DNA of 64,000 bases from Gracilimonas mengyeensis (GCF_900182705.1 NZ_FXTP01000017.1:46061-110060); one strand, 5' to 3'; shown: positions 1 to 7,660, counted from the stretch's first letter. A program made the numbers and translations. The notes: generated by a model from the sequence alone, not told the origin.

Positions 1-94
1 CTGTGAGCTGGTTATAGGTATAGACCAGATTGATCCAAGCCTTTTGCTGTGGATTCTTAAAATTTTGTTGTTTTACGACTTCTTCAATTCTCAT
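1..94 (-). CDS. MarR-family regulator, N-terminal fragment
   Basis: A leftward reading frame starts at ATG 94-92 and runs off the window edge. The 31 visible residues (MRIEEVVKQQNF... QQKAWINLVYTYNQL) match the N-terminal helix typical of MarR-type winged-helix regulators in Bacteroidota, where a KF/NF..QKA.INLIYT pattern precedes the DNA-binding domain. The domain itself lies outside the window, so the family call rests on a short stretch. A perfect 16 bp palindrome 36 bases upstream of the start (130-145) is a plausible autoregulatory operator. The gene diverges from the ArsR gene at 238. Confidence 0.6.
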   Translation of the reverse strand, partial: MRIEEVVKQQNFKNPQQKAWINLVYTYNQLT

Positions 95-129
95 GACTTG
101 ATGGTACGGCTTAATAAGATGAAAACAAA

Positions 130-145
130 ATTTGTTTAAACAAAT
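130..145. promoter_or_regulatory. Perfect 16 bp palindrome, probable MarR operator
   Basis: ATTTGTTTAAACAAAT is fully self-complementary and lies just upstream of the leftward MarR-like gene. MarR dimers commonly bind AT-rich palindromes of 15-18 bp in their own promoters, so autoregulation is a reasonable inference. Confidence 0.55.
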
Positions 146-179
146 GTAGTACACCCAGCTTACTTCAAGATTAATTTGC

Positions 180-195
180 GTAACTAAAAAGTTAC
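180..195. promoter_or_regulatory. ArsR operator palindrome, distal copy
   Basis: GTAACT-aaaa-AGTTAC is a perfect inverted repeat. A second copy starts 26 bp downstream. The pair lies directly before the ArsR gene, as expected for an autoregulated ArsR/SmtB repressor. Confidence 0.6.
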
Positions 196-205
196 ATATA
201 TATTA

Positions 206-221
206 GTAACCAAACAGTTAC
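206..221. promoter_or_regulatory. ArsR operator palindrome, proximal copy
   Basis: GTAAC-caaaca-GTTAC shares its half-sites with the copy at 180-195. It ends 16 bases before the ATG at 238, so bound repressor would cover the promoter or transcription start. Confidence 0.6.
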
Positions 222-237
222 CTATTAGTTTGATTTT

Positions 238-546
238 ATGTCACAAGATGTTTTCCAGGCCATTGCCGACCCAACACGAAGAGAAATTATTGATGTACTT
301 GCCGGACAATCGTTGCCGGTGAATGAAGTAGCCGAGCGGTTTGATATGAGCAGACCAGCTGTATCTAAACATATAAAAATATTGAATGAATGTGGTTTGG
401 TGGTCATCCGGAAAGAAGGCCGCAAGCGATACTGCCGTGCCAATACCCAAAAGCTACAGGAAGTGATTGCCTGGGCGTACCGTTACCGAAAATTCTGGAA
501 TGATAAGCTGGATGCGTTGGAAGCAGCTTTGTTGGAAGAGGATTGA
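238..546 (+). CDS. ArsR/SmtB-family winged-helix repressor
   Basis: A 102-residue protein of standard ArsR length. The N-terminus (FQAIADPTRREIIDVL) is the classic ArsR first helix. The recognition helix is near residues 35-50 (MSRPAVSKHIKILNECGLV), followed by the wing RKEGRKRYCRAN. The metal-binding ELCVCDL motif is absent, so this is probably a non-metal ArsR of the type paired with SRPBCC/AHSA1 proteins. Such an SRPBCC gene does follow at 1178, but two leftward toxin-antitoxin-like genes separate them. The start is supported by the two palindromic operators immediately upstream. It probably represses itself and perhaps the SRPBCC gene; the inducer is unknown. Confidence 0.85.
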   Translation: MSQDVFQAIADPTRREIIDVLAGQSLPVNEVAERFDMSRPAVSKHIKILNECGLVVIRKEGRKRYCRANTQKLQEVIAWAYRYRKFWNDKLDALEAALLEED

Positions 547-547
547 A

Positions 548-886
548 TTAACCCGTTAATTTTAACAAACAATTTTCATGATCATTCGCTACAAAATCGA
601 TGATATCATCTTTGTAATGTGAAATTAACTGAAAGATAAATTCCGTGCTATTATTTCCACACAACAGATGGACTACTTTAGGTGGGCAACCATATAATTG
701 GCTCAGTTCATCAAAATCACTGTCTTTCGTGAGGATTACCAAATCGTTTGATAAAGCGTGATCCCAAATATCCTGGTCCATTGCATATACAGATAAGGCA
801 TCCTTAACATGAACCGCCGCAATAGATTGGGATTCTAATTTCTCAATTAGCTTATATGACACATTATTATCAATCAGAAACTTCAT
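548..886 (-). CDS. DUF5615 PIN-like putative toxin
   Basis: A 112-residue protein opening with MKFLIDNNVSYKL and carrying VILTKDSDF near residue 50, the acidic signatures of DUF5615 PIN-like nucleases. In this family the N-terminal D and the TxDxDF acidic cluster form the presumed metal site, and the proteins are treated as VapC-like toxins. It overlaps the upstream DUF433 gene by 4 bp (ATGA), so the two are translationally coupled. The pair points leftward and is convergent with the ArsR gene, ending 1 base after it. Toxicity is inferred from family and pairing. Confidence 0.8.
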   Translation of the reverse strand: MKFLIDNNVSYKLIEKLESQSIAAVHVKDALSVYAMDQDIWDHALSNDLVILTKDSDFDELSQLYGCPPKVVHLLCGNNSTEFIFQLISHYKDDIIDFVANDHENCLLKLTG

Positions 887-1110
887 GCCGAACGAAGCAG
901 GCGGGTATGCTTTTCTGTATCGGAAGCATAATCGAGACAGGCTTTAATGTCTTCTTTGTTGAGTTCCGGAAAATCGCTGATAATTTCGTCGGTGGACATC
1001 CCGGAGGCCAAGTATCCAAGAACATCATACACGGTAATTCGCATTCCACGAATACATGGTTTACCGCTCCTCTTGCCCGGCTCTATGGTTATTATTTCTC
1101 TGTAGTCCAT
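883..1110 (-). CDS. DUF433 putative antitoxin
   Basis: A 75-residue DUF433 protein. The family motif is clear: PGKRSGKPCIRGMRITVYDVLGYLASGMS followed by DEIISDFPELNKEDIKACLDYA; the Pfam model covers nearly the whole chain. DUF433 proteins are small helix-turn-helix antitoxins usually encoded directly upstream of DUF5615 or PIN toxins, exactly as here. Its start at ATG 1110 lies in the 67-base gap before the rightward SRPBCC gene, so the two promoters are back to back. Confidence 0.85.
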   Translation of the reverse strand: MDYREIITIEPGKRSGKPCIRGMRITVYDVLGYLASGMSTDEIISDFPELNKEDIKACLDYASDTEKHTRLLRSA

Positions 1111-1177
1111 ATTGAAATAGCTTTTTATTAACTCATTTAAGATACATTATTTACATAAATAAACCATGAGGAACACC

Positions 1178-1723
1178 ATGAACAAACAATACGGCATATT
1201 TACTGAACCGGGCACGGTTCAATTTGAACGATTACTTCCAGGACCTGCAGAGCGGATTTGGGATTACCTCACCAAATCTGAATTAAAGGCCAAATGGTTT
1301 TGCGCCGGTGATGTACAGCCTGAAACGGGTGGCAAGGTAGAATTCCGGTTTCAGCATAAAAATCTATCAGGAGAGGATGATCCTATCCCCAAAAAATATG
1401 AAGACATGGAAGATGGCTCCTCCTCAGAGGGACGTGTTACCGAATGGAATCCTCCCAAAAAACTCAGTTATACCTGGGACGAGGATGAAGGCGAAGACTC
1501 AGAAGTAACCTTTGAACTCATCCCTAAAAAAGATGGCAAGGTTTTGTTACGTTTAACGCACCGACGATTAGGTGATGATCTGGACACCCTTTCCGGAGTG
1601 GGCGCCGGCTGGCATACTCACCTCGGTATTTTGGTTGATGTGCTGGAAGGTCGTAAACCCAAAGGATTTTGGTCGATACATATGCCTCTGGAAGAAGAGT
1701 ACAAACGGATTGTCAGTGAATAG
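1178..1723 (+). CDS. SRPBCC (AHSA1/START-like) protein
   Basis: About 181 residues with the Bet v1-like SRPBCC fold of the AHSA1 group: FERLLPGPAERIWDYLTKSELKAKWF at the N-terminus, GRVTEWNPPKKLSYTW in the middle, and GWHTHLGILVDVLEG at the C-terminal helix. These proteins bind hydrophobic ligands and are frequently encoded with an ArsR regulator, as at 238. An ATG at 1166 is also in frame, but the ATG at 1178 has AGGA about six bases upstream and gives the usual family N-terminus, so it is preferred. The stop codon TAG forms the start of a heptamer repeat (1721-1734). Ligand unknown. Confidence 0.8.
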   Translation: MNKQYGIFTEPGTVQFERLLPGPAERIWDYLTKSELKAKWFCAGDVQPETGGKVEFRFQHKNLSGEDDPIPKKYEDMEDGSSSEGRVTEWNPPKKLSYTWDEDEGEDSEVTFELIPKKDGKVLLRLTHRRLGDDLDTLSGVGAGWHTHLGILVDVLEGRKPKGFWSIHMPLEEEYKRIVSE

Positions 1724-1734
1724 TTATTAGTTAT
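1721..1734 (+). repeat. Heptamer tandem repeat, (TAGTTAT)x2
   Basis: Two copies of TAGTTAT begin exactly at the TAG stop of the SRPBCC gene. It belongs to a family of related heptamer repeats at 2313, 3488 and 4624. Confidence 0.5.
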
Positions 1735-1741
1735 TTGGAAT

Positions 1742-2326
1742 ATGTGGGGAGTTAAGAAGCTTGAAAAAGATAGTGAGCATCTGAAGTTTAAAATACAGGA
1801 AGATGGACAAACTATATCAAATAAGCAGTGTTTAAAACTATTGAAAGGGAAACCGGCGTTTGTAGAATGGTATAACGGATTCCTGGCCGATTGCCCTTTT
1901 GAAGCTTTCTTTTGGGAAAACAAGCCGATGACCCAACATAACCTGACTGAGGACTACGAATGCAACCTTGTTGAAAGTGATTTGCTTGCACGGGTTTCTC
2001 CTGACACCCAAACCTTCCGGTCTCACTTCCGGGAAAACAAGAATGCTGTATCATTTACGAACCTGGGCGGTGATGCCCAATTGGTAGCCCCCTGCCCTGT
2101 GTCAGCACACAGCGACTATACCCAAATTGGAAATTTTGTACGAAAAGCTCCGGAAGAACAAATACTCGAATTCTGGCAATTAGTAGGAAAAGAAATGGAG
2201 GCTCATATCAGCGATAATCCAAAGTGGCTCAGCACCTCTGGCCTTGGGGTGTACTGGCTGCACGTTCGCATCGATTCCACCCCAAAATACTATCAAACCA
2301 AAGAATATAAAGTGGTTAGTGGTTAG
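1742..2326 (+). CDS. DUF6940 family protein
   Basis: A 194-residue soluble protein that I recognise as DUF6940. The recurring features are PAFVEWYNGFLADCPFEAFFWE near residues 38-60, the FTNLGGDAQLVAPCP segment near residue 105, and LSTSGLGVYWLHVRID near the C-terminus. No function is established for the family. There is no signal peptide or membrane segment. The last codons and the stop are built from two TGGTTAG heptamers, so the C-terminal VVSG may be repeat-derived. It lies 18 bases after the SRPBCC stop and may be co-transcribed. Confidence 0.75.
   Translation: MWGVKKLEKDSEHLKFKIQEDGQTISNKQCLKLLKGKPAFVEWYNGFLADCPFEAFFWENKPMTQHNLTEDYECNLVESDLLARVSPDTQTFRSHFRENKNAVSFTNLGGDAQLVAPCPVSAHSDYTQIGNFVRKAPEEQILEFWQLVGKEMEAHISDNPKWLSTSGLGVYWLHVRIDSTPKYYQTKEYKVVSG
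2313..2326 (+). repeat. Heptamer tandem repeat, (TGGTTAG)x2
   Basis: Two copies of TGGTTAG end exactly at the stop codon of the DUF6940 gene and encode its last residues. The downstream gap (2358-2420) is AT-rich, with recurring ATTCAAAA/CATTCA words and no gene. Confidence 0.45.
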
Positions 2327-2436
2327 TGAAACCTTGGCGAAGCTATTGCATAAGGCAAACTTTCAATTCAAAACTCAACATTCATCATTCAAAATTAATC
2401 CTTCATTTTAATCTTAAATTTTGAATCCAAAAAATA

Positions 2437-3486
2437 CTATCCCTGCGTCCTCTCCCGCCATTTCTTGTATTCCAGGCGACGCCGGTGAGCTTTCAAATAG
2501 CGTTCATCCTCGGCATAGGTAGTCGGATAGATTTCAGGCACAGGCTTGGGATTCATCTCTTCATCCACATTTACAAAAGTGAAGGTACAAACATTGGACA
2601 GAGCCCGCACTACCTGATCGTGACTAATACGCTCAATACTGATTTCAATGCTCAATGAAGTGTTCCCGGTGTAGGTTATGCGGCTGGTAAAATCCAGTTT
2701 ATCGCCAATACGGACCGGGTTATAAAAATTGATGCGATTTACCCGTACAAATACTGGCCGGTTTGGGGTGATTTCTTCAGCGTGCATCATAGCCAGTTCA
2801 AAAGCCCGGCGAATCACATAACCACCAAATATTTTCTTTGGCACATTCTCGTGTTCAGGGAACATGCGCTCCCAATTACCCCGAACAAGGTCGCCAGCCA
2901 GCAAGCCATCAAACCCCGGCTCTTCCTGTGCCTGATGGATATTCCGTAACATGGCATATTCTTCTTTGCTGGGCGGTTGCTGCAGGGCATCCATCTGGTT
3001 CCGGTATTCTTTGCGACGTGCTATGGCTGATTCATATCGTTTCTTTTCCAGTTCGTCCTCGTATTCCAGCGGATCAATGGGCAGGCTTTTTGCTTTGCCA
3101 TCTTTCTCCAGGCGTGCTACCATGGTAAAATAACAAGAGGCCAGCGAATCGCCTTCTTCTCCATCCTGATCAACCCGAATACCCACTTCCATCGAAGTAC
3201 GGCCCACATAATTGATGCGGGCGTGCAGGTTTAAATCACGGTGAATATCCACAGGGGTACGCAGCATAATGTCATCAATAGCTGCGGTCACCACCTTTGC
3301 ATTTTCATTAATGCGGTGCACGTATTCCAGGGCGATGTCTTCCGCCAGCTTGTCCAGCTCTTCCAACAGTTTACCCCATCGCAGGTTTCCGGGAATATCT
3401 TTATCCACAATCATGAAGCGGCGACGTAAGTTTTCATCGCTGCTAAATTTTAGTACACGGCTTTTGGAGGTATCTACAGGTCTCAT
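2437..3486 (-). CDS. Double-hotdog acyl-CoA thioesterase
   Basis: About 349 residues with two hotdog domains separated by a charged linker (EDELEKKRYESAIARRKEYRNQMD). Domain 1 holds LLEELDKLAEDIALEYVHR and the DLNLHARINYVGRTSMEVGIRV strand. Domain 2 holds KKIFGGYVIRRAFELAMMHA, NRINFYNPVRIGDKLDFTSRI and TFTFVNVDEEMNPKPVPEI. This matches the ACOT9-like/BACH acyl-CoA thioesterases, which hydrolyse acyl-CoA to fatty acid and CoA. The ATG at 3486 is chosen: the frame continues upstream to a TTG, but that stretch only translates the GTTGCTG heptamer repeat (AT..QQPAT..QQPAT). Confidence 0.85.
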   Translation of the reverse strand: MRPVDTSKSRVLKFSSDENLRRRFMIVDKDIPGNLRWGKLLEELDKLAEDIALEYVHRINENAKVVTAAIDDIMLRTPVDIHRDLNLHARINYVGRTSMEVGIRVDQDGEEGDSLASCYFTMVARLEKDGKAKSLPIDPLEYEDELEKKRYESAIARRKEYRNQMDALQQPPSKEEYAMLRNIHQAQEEPGFDGLLAGDLVRGNWERMFPEHENVPKKIFGGYVIRRAFELAMMHAEEITPNRPVFVRVNRINFYNPVRIGDKLDFTSRITYTGNTSLSIEISIERISHDQVVRALSNVCTFTFVNVDEEMNPKPVPEIYPTTYAEDERYLKAHRRRLEYKKWRERTQG

Positions 3487-3487
3487 A

Positions 3488-3524
3488 GTTGCTGGTTGCT
3501 GGTTGCTGGTTGCTGGTTGCTGGT
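3488..3524 (+). repeat. Heptamer tandem repeat, (GTTGCTG)x5.3
   Basis: Five full copies plus two bases of GTTGCTG lie one base upstream of the thioesterase ATG, forming its 5' leader on the minus strand. Variable copy number would change the leader length without shifting the coding frame. Confidence 0.7.
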
Positions 3525-3599
3525 AAATTTGTCTTTTTTTGTGGGATGAATTCAAAGTAACTAAACTTCATTTGTGCCTCATAAATATTCACCGCCTAA

Positions 3600-3652
3600 C
3601 GCAAGCGTCCCGCTTGTGGAATGACCTACAAGTCCTGATTGGTAAATACAAC
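3600..3652. repeat. REP-like palindromic repeat, copy 1
   Basis: It begins CGCAAGCGTCCCGCTTGT, an imperfect palindrome, then continues with roughly 35 bases (..CCTGATTGGTAAATACAAC) that match the element at 4536-4611. It lies upstream of the methyltransferase gene and the second copy lies downstream. Confidence 0.55.
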
Positions 3653-3810
3653 CCTAATCTGCTCTAAAAGGCTTGCGATACTTACTTGGTAAAGTTCTTC
3701 AGTCCGTCTTGATTCACTCAGGTAAACTTGTCAAAAGTTTGGGGATAAGAAAAATAAATTTCCACAAAATTCGGCAAACCTCGTAGCTCTTTCTTTTTTA
3801 TACTGACGAC

Positions 3811-4491
3811 ATGAATTCTGCAGAACTTTCATCCCAGCTTAGAAAACCAACCGGAGCCAACGGACTTGAAATAGCCGAGGCACTTAATGATTCAAACAAA
3901 AGCCTGTACGAACTTACCTTTGAGATGATAGCGCCGGAATCAGGTCATCACCTTTTGGAAATCGGCTTTGGCAATGGCAAGCACTTTCCAAAGTATTTTG
4001 AGAAGGAACAAAACCTACAACTGACCGGTGTTGATTTTTCAAAAGATATGTGCCAGGCTGCCCGGCAGCTTAATGCTTCCCTGATTGAAACTGGCAAGCT
4101 TACTATTCATTGTGATGAGACCTCTTCTCTGCCCTTTCCCGAAGCACACTTTGATATGGCCATCGCTCTGAATGTAATCTACTTTTTGGATCCTCCCGAA
4201 ACACATCTCAGAGAAATTCACCGCGTACTGAAACCCAACGGTTTGTTCTTAATAGGATATCGCCCGCGCCATACGGTAGAACACCTCGATTTTACCAAGC
4301 AGGGATTTACCCTGTATGAAGCAAATGAGCTTATTTCACTATTAGAGAATAACGGTTTTCAGATAGTTAAAGAGCAGAATCAAGTAAGCAGTAAAACATC
4401 CGTAGAGGGAAAGGAAGTCACCGTAAAAGACGCCTGCCTTCTCGTAAAAAAAATCGCTCCGACGCAAAGCGCACGGAGCGAAAATCAATAG
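3811..4491 (+). CDS. Class I SAM-dependent methyltransferase
   Basis: A 226-residue Rossmann methyltransferase. Motif I is LLEIGFGNGKHFPKYF near residue 48, the acidic strand is LTGVDFSKDMCQAA, and the post-motif region includes FDMAIALNVIYFLDPPETHLREIHRVLKPNGLF. It belongs to the broad Methyltransf_11/25 group acting on small molecules or lipids; the substrate cannot be assigned. The C-terminal TQSARSENQ is encoded within a hairpin that reads as an intrinsic terminator on the opposite strand (4446-4481), so the last residues may reflect that overlap. The stop TAG begins a TAGCTGA heptamer. Confidence 0.8.
   Translation: MNSAELSSQLRKPTGANGLEIAEALNDSNKSLYELTFEMIAPESGHHLLEIGFGNGKHFPKYFEKEQNLQLTGVDFSKDMCQAARQLNASLIETGKLTIHCDETSSLPFPEAHFDMAIALNVIYFLDPPETHLREIHRVLKPNGLFLIGYRPRHTVEHLDFTKQGFTLYEANELISLLENNGFQIVKEQNQVSSKTSVEGKEVTVKDACLLVKKIAPTQSARSENQ
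4446..4481 (-). terminator. Leftward intrinsic terminator inside the methyltransferase 3' end
   Basis: Stem arms TCGCTCCG (4454-4461) and CGGAGCGA (4474-4481) enclose a 12-base loop. Read leftward, the stem is followed by eight T residues (4453-4446). It would stop transcripts from the leftward nuclease gene ending at 4703, and it overlaps the last codons of the convergent methyltransferase gene. Confidence 0.7.
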
Positions 4492-4535
4492 CTGATTGCT
4501 AAGCCATACCTGCCCATGAATACCTTATACTCTAC

Positions 4536-4611
4536 CGCAAGCGTCTCGCTTGTGGGCTAAGTTATAAGCCTGGTTTGGTAGATACAACAATGGTACAAGC
4601 GGGACGCTTGC
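4536..4611. repeat. REP-like palindromic repeat, copy 2
   Basis: GCAAGCGTCTCGCTTGT (4537-4553) and ACAAGCGGGACGCTTGC (4595-4611) are near-perfect inverted copies around a 41-base spacer. Each arm is itself an imperfect palindrome. The left arm and spacer match 3600-3652. Confidence 0.65.
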
Positions 4612-4623
4612 ACCAGGTGTAAA

Positions 4624-4686
4624 TAGCTGATAGCTGATAGCTGATAGCTGATAGCTGATAGCTGATAGCTGATAGCTGATAGCTGA
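4624..4686 (+). repeat. Heptamer tandem repeat, (TAGCTGA)x9
   Basis: Nine uninterrupted copies of TAGCTGA fill 63 bases between the convergent methyltransferase and nuclease genes. It is the longest of four heptamer arrays between 1.7 and 4.7 kb. Confidence 0.9.
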
Positions 4687-4702
4687 GCCTAAAAGCCCGT
4701 CA

Positions 4703-7285
4703 TTACTTAATCAACATCATCTTGCGGGTAAAGTGCTGCCCGGCCGCTGTTGACAAACGGTAAATGTACATCCCACTAGATAGGTTGGAGGCATCAAACT
4801 GTACTTCGTGACTCCCAGCAGCCATTCGCTCGCCGCTTACCAGGGAAGCCACTTCACGACCAAGCATATCATATACTTTCAGGTTAACCGTGCTGTTCTG
4901 CGCCAGCTGGTAGCTTATAACGGTCGTTGGGTTGAAGGGGTTAGGATAGTTTTGATTCAGGGCAAAGTCAGTGGGCTGACCATCAACAATTGGTTCGTTG
5001 CTAACGGTTCCCTCGAAAGTAAAGCGGGTCCATATTGGGTAGTGATCCGAAGTGGAGCTCAGGTAACTGCCGATATAATTGGTGTTTTCCACCCGCTCGG
5101 TCCCTTCGAAATATTCATCCGACAGCTCGGAAGTAATGGTGATATGGTCGATTACAGAACCGCTGCTTTGAGATGAAAATCCGGCATCTTCCAAGCTCTG
5201 TGTGATGACCGTGTATTCGGTATCATCCACGAAGTTTTTGTAGGGAGAATCCTGCCCCGAGGTAATAGAGCCCGTTACATTATCATTATAATCACCCAGG
5301 AAAATCACATTGTCTTCGCCGTGGGCTTGATCCAAATACAATTTGAGTTCACGTGATGCATTTTCTCTTTGGTTGTACGAATCGGAATCATCAAAAGCCT
5401 TGGCATGGATGTTAAAGGCGAATATATCTCTGGACTGACCGTCTATGGTTGCAGTGAAGTTGAACATCAACGGAAAACGGGCAAAGCTGCTGCTGTTGCC
5501 ACCGGCCCAATAGTTGGAAGTCATGCCGTCAGAAATCACCCCGGAATCCAGTGAATCAATTTCACTGCGTTTGAATAAGTATGCTGTTTTTTGGTTTTGG
5601 GAGAAATCCGCAAGTACACCACCGTAAGCCTCGAGAGAATCCACTAAATCTGCAAAAAGTGTGGGATTTGAAATTTCCTGGAAGGCGTAAACCTCAGCAT
5701 CTATAGTTTCAACTACAGTCATTACATTTTCAAACTGCTCCTGATCATCTTCCGGGCCATTGCTGGCAGATCCAAACCATTCAATATTCCAGGTAACCAC
5801 TTCAAAGGTTTCATCCCTGGAGATGTCTTCACCGGGATAAGTCGTTTCTTCGGCATCTACATCATCCGTATCCCGGGGAAGAAGTTGGTAAGTACCACGG
5901 AATTGTCCCACAACTCCTACAACGGTGGTTTCACCTTGCGGTGCTTCTGCTCCCACTAAATTGGTAAAGTTGTCGATACGGAGTTCTCCGGTTCCTGTGT
6001 TATCAGAAATATCGTAATTGGTATTGCCCTGGAACGCTCCGCTGTGATCAATATCCACGTTCATTGAAACCAGCTGGCTTTCAAAATCACCAGAATTCAT
6101 CTGTTGAACGGTGATAGCTACGGGCTCCACCGTTTTGTTGCCTTCGGGATAATTAGAATAGGAAGTAGCATCTACAATCTGTAGTAAATCATTAAAAAAG
6201 CCGATCTCACCGGTTACTACTACAGAATCCCCACGTTCTATATCTAAAGTAAATTCCTCTCGCATTCTGGCAAAATCAAACCATGCGATGCCACCACTTT
6301 CATCCTGAAAATAAACCGGTCCCGCAAATTCGTCTGTTACGGTTACATGTCCGCTAACGGTTACCTGTGTTCCTTCGGATAGCTCTCTGGCTTCTGCAAT
6401 TGAGATAGCCGTACCCGTTTCAATTCCTTCACCCAGCACATCCAGCGTGAATGCACTTTCGTTTGTGGCATTGCTGTTTATTTGCAGCTGTCCCTGGAAT
6501 GCGCCTTCGCTGTCAGGACTAAAGGTCAGTACGGTTTCCGCCGACTCGTTAAAGCCAAGGGTGATGCCTTCAAGGTCGTCAGAAAGACTGAAGCCGTTCC
6601 CCTGAATCGTCGCTTCCGATACTACCAGCGGTTCATTGCCAAGATTTGTTACTTCTATCGTCTTCGTTTTGCTGGACGATATGGTTGTTTGAGAAAAAGT
6701 TAGGCTACCACCTGAGCTTATTTCACTGCCGTCAACGTCTACGGCCAGGGTTGGTTCTTCAGCGGGAGCTATATAATCTGAAATCTGTACATCATCCAGG
6801 TTCATGCGATCATCACCAGAAGCATGCACAAATTTAAAGCGGATGTTACCTTCTACATCTACCGGCAAACTTACTTCCCGGAGATTCTCAGTAGCTTCAA
6901 CAGCCTCTCCCAGGTCCTGCCAATTGCTTCCCTGATCGGTGGAATATTGAACTTGCAGGGTATTGCCAGAGCTGCTTCCGTAATTGGCCAGGTAAAAAGA
7001 AATCTCACTGGCACCGTTGGGATAATCGAACTCCATATAAATATTGGCTGCAATTCCATCCCGGCGATCAAGACGTACGCCTTGGGTACCATTGTAATTA
7101 TCATTATCTAAATTCCCCAGAAGTGCTTCTTCCATAAACCAATCACCTGAAGCAAGGGTAACGGAACCGGCGGCATAACTACCTTTACTTCCATCTTCAA
7201 AATCTTCAAATAACTGGGCCTGGGCCGGTATAGCGGTAATGAATAAGGCAAAAAGGGCGATAAAGGTGGTAACTGCTTTTCTCAT
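4703..7285 (-). CDS. T9SS-exported endonuclease/exonuclease/phosphatase protein
   Basis: About 860 residues. A signal peptide (MRKAVTTFIALFALFITAIPAQA) is followed by a jelly-roll-like region (to ~165), a choice-of-anchor D/DUF1573-like beta domain (KTIEVTNLGNEPLVVSEATI, ~200-285), an OB-fold/DUF5689-like segment (GTQVTVSGHVTVTDEF, ~300-400), and an EEP nuclease domain from ~485: EVVTWNIEWFG, YAFQEISN, FNIHAKAF, NVIFLGDYND, IDHI and STSDHYPIW supply the metal and catalytic residues. The C-terminus is a T9SS type A sorting domain (YPNPFNPTT... RKMMLIK). It is therefore probably a secreted or surface-anchored DNase for nucleic acid or phosphate scavenging. The ATG at 7285 is preferred over an upstream TTG because it begins the signal peptide. 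Confidence 0.85.
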   Translation of the reverse strand: MRKAVTTFIALFALFITAIPAQAQLFEDFEDGSKGSYAAGSVTLASGDWFMEEALLGNLDNDNYNGTQGVRLDRRDGIAANIYMEFDYPNGASEISFYLANYGSSSGNTLQVQYSTDQGSNWQDLGEAVEATENLREVSLPVDVEGNIRFKFVHASGDDRMNLDDVQISDYIAPAEEPTLAVDVDGSEISSGGSLTFSQTTISSSKTKTIEVTNLGNEPLVVSEATIQGNGFSLSDDLEGITLGFNESAETVLTFSPDSEGAFQGQLQINSNATNESAFTLDVLGEGIETGTAISIAEARELSEGTQVTVSGHVTVTDEFAGPVYFQDESGGIAWFDFARMREEFTLDIERGDSVVVTGEIGFFNDLLQIVDATSYSNYPEGNKTVEPVAITVQQMNSGDFESQLVSMNVDIDHSGAFQGNTNYDISDNTGTGELRIDNFTNLVGAEAPQGETTVVGVVGQFRGTYQLLPRDTDDVDAEETTYPGEDISRDETFEVVTWNIEWFGSASNGPEDDQEQFENVMTVVETIDAEVYAFQEISNPTLFADLVDSLEAYGGVLADFSQNQKTAYLFKRSEIDSLDSGVISDGMTSNYWAGGNSSSFARFPLMFNFTATIDGQSRDIFAFNIHAKAFDDSDSYNQRENASRELKLYLDQAHGEDNVIFLGDYNDNVTGSITSGQDSPYKNFVDDTEYTVITQSLEDAGFSSQSSGSVIDHITITSELSDEYFEGTERVENTNYIGSYLSSTSDHYPIWTRFTFEGTVSNEPIVDGQPTDFALNQNYPNPFNPTTVISYQLAQNSTVNLKVYDMLGREVASLVSGERMAAGSHEVQFDASNLSSGMYIYRLSTAAGQHFTRKMMLIK

Positions 7286-7413
7286 AAATCGAATGACATC
7301 TATTAAAATTTGAGGGGACAAAGTATAGGGCTTTTATAAACGCAGTGCGTATTGGAAATCGTTTTTTAACATATCAATAATGTTATTGGGTGTAGGAGCC
7401 CTTCTCTTTACAC

Positions 7414-7660
7414 GATCTTTTAAGTCTGAGACTTAAAAGTACAAGCAAGCGAATAACAGACATGGTACGATGACAGAAATCTGCAATTCTCCGACTTGCT
7501 TACCAACCAAGAGCTTTGACATGAATATTTTTACTTAGAAACTATTTTAATCCTTAGCACCAACACCTCACACAATCAAAACAGGAACTACTGTTTTGAT
7601 TGATCTCTCCTCGAGGAGAGACTTTAACGAGTCGTAAAAACCGTTTATAAACCGTACTAC
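7414..7660. repeat. Palindrome-rich ~250 bp repeat, unit 1
   Basis: It opens with a perfect inverted repeat, CTTTTAAGTCT-g-AGACTTAAAAG (7417-7439), followed by GCAATTCTCCGACTTGC (7483-7499), the hairpin AATCAAAACAG/CTGTTTTGATT (7574-7601) and the 18 bp palindrome TCTCTCCTCGAGGAGAGA (7604-7621). Its first ~155 bases align with units 2 and 3. No open frame is conserved. The boundaries are approximate. Confidence 0.65.

Noticed and set aside
2838..3128. Open frame of 96 codons on the plus strand inside the thioesterase gene
   Set aside because: It lies wholly within a well-supported gene on the other strand and its translation has no recognisable domain.
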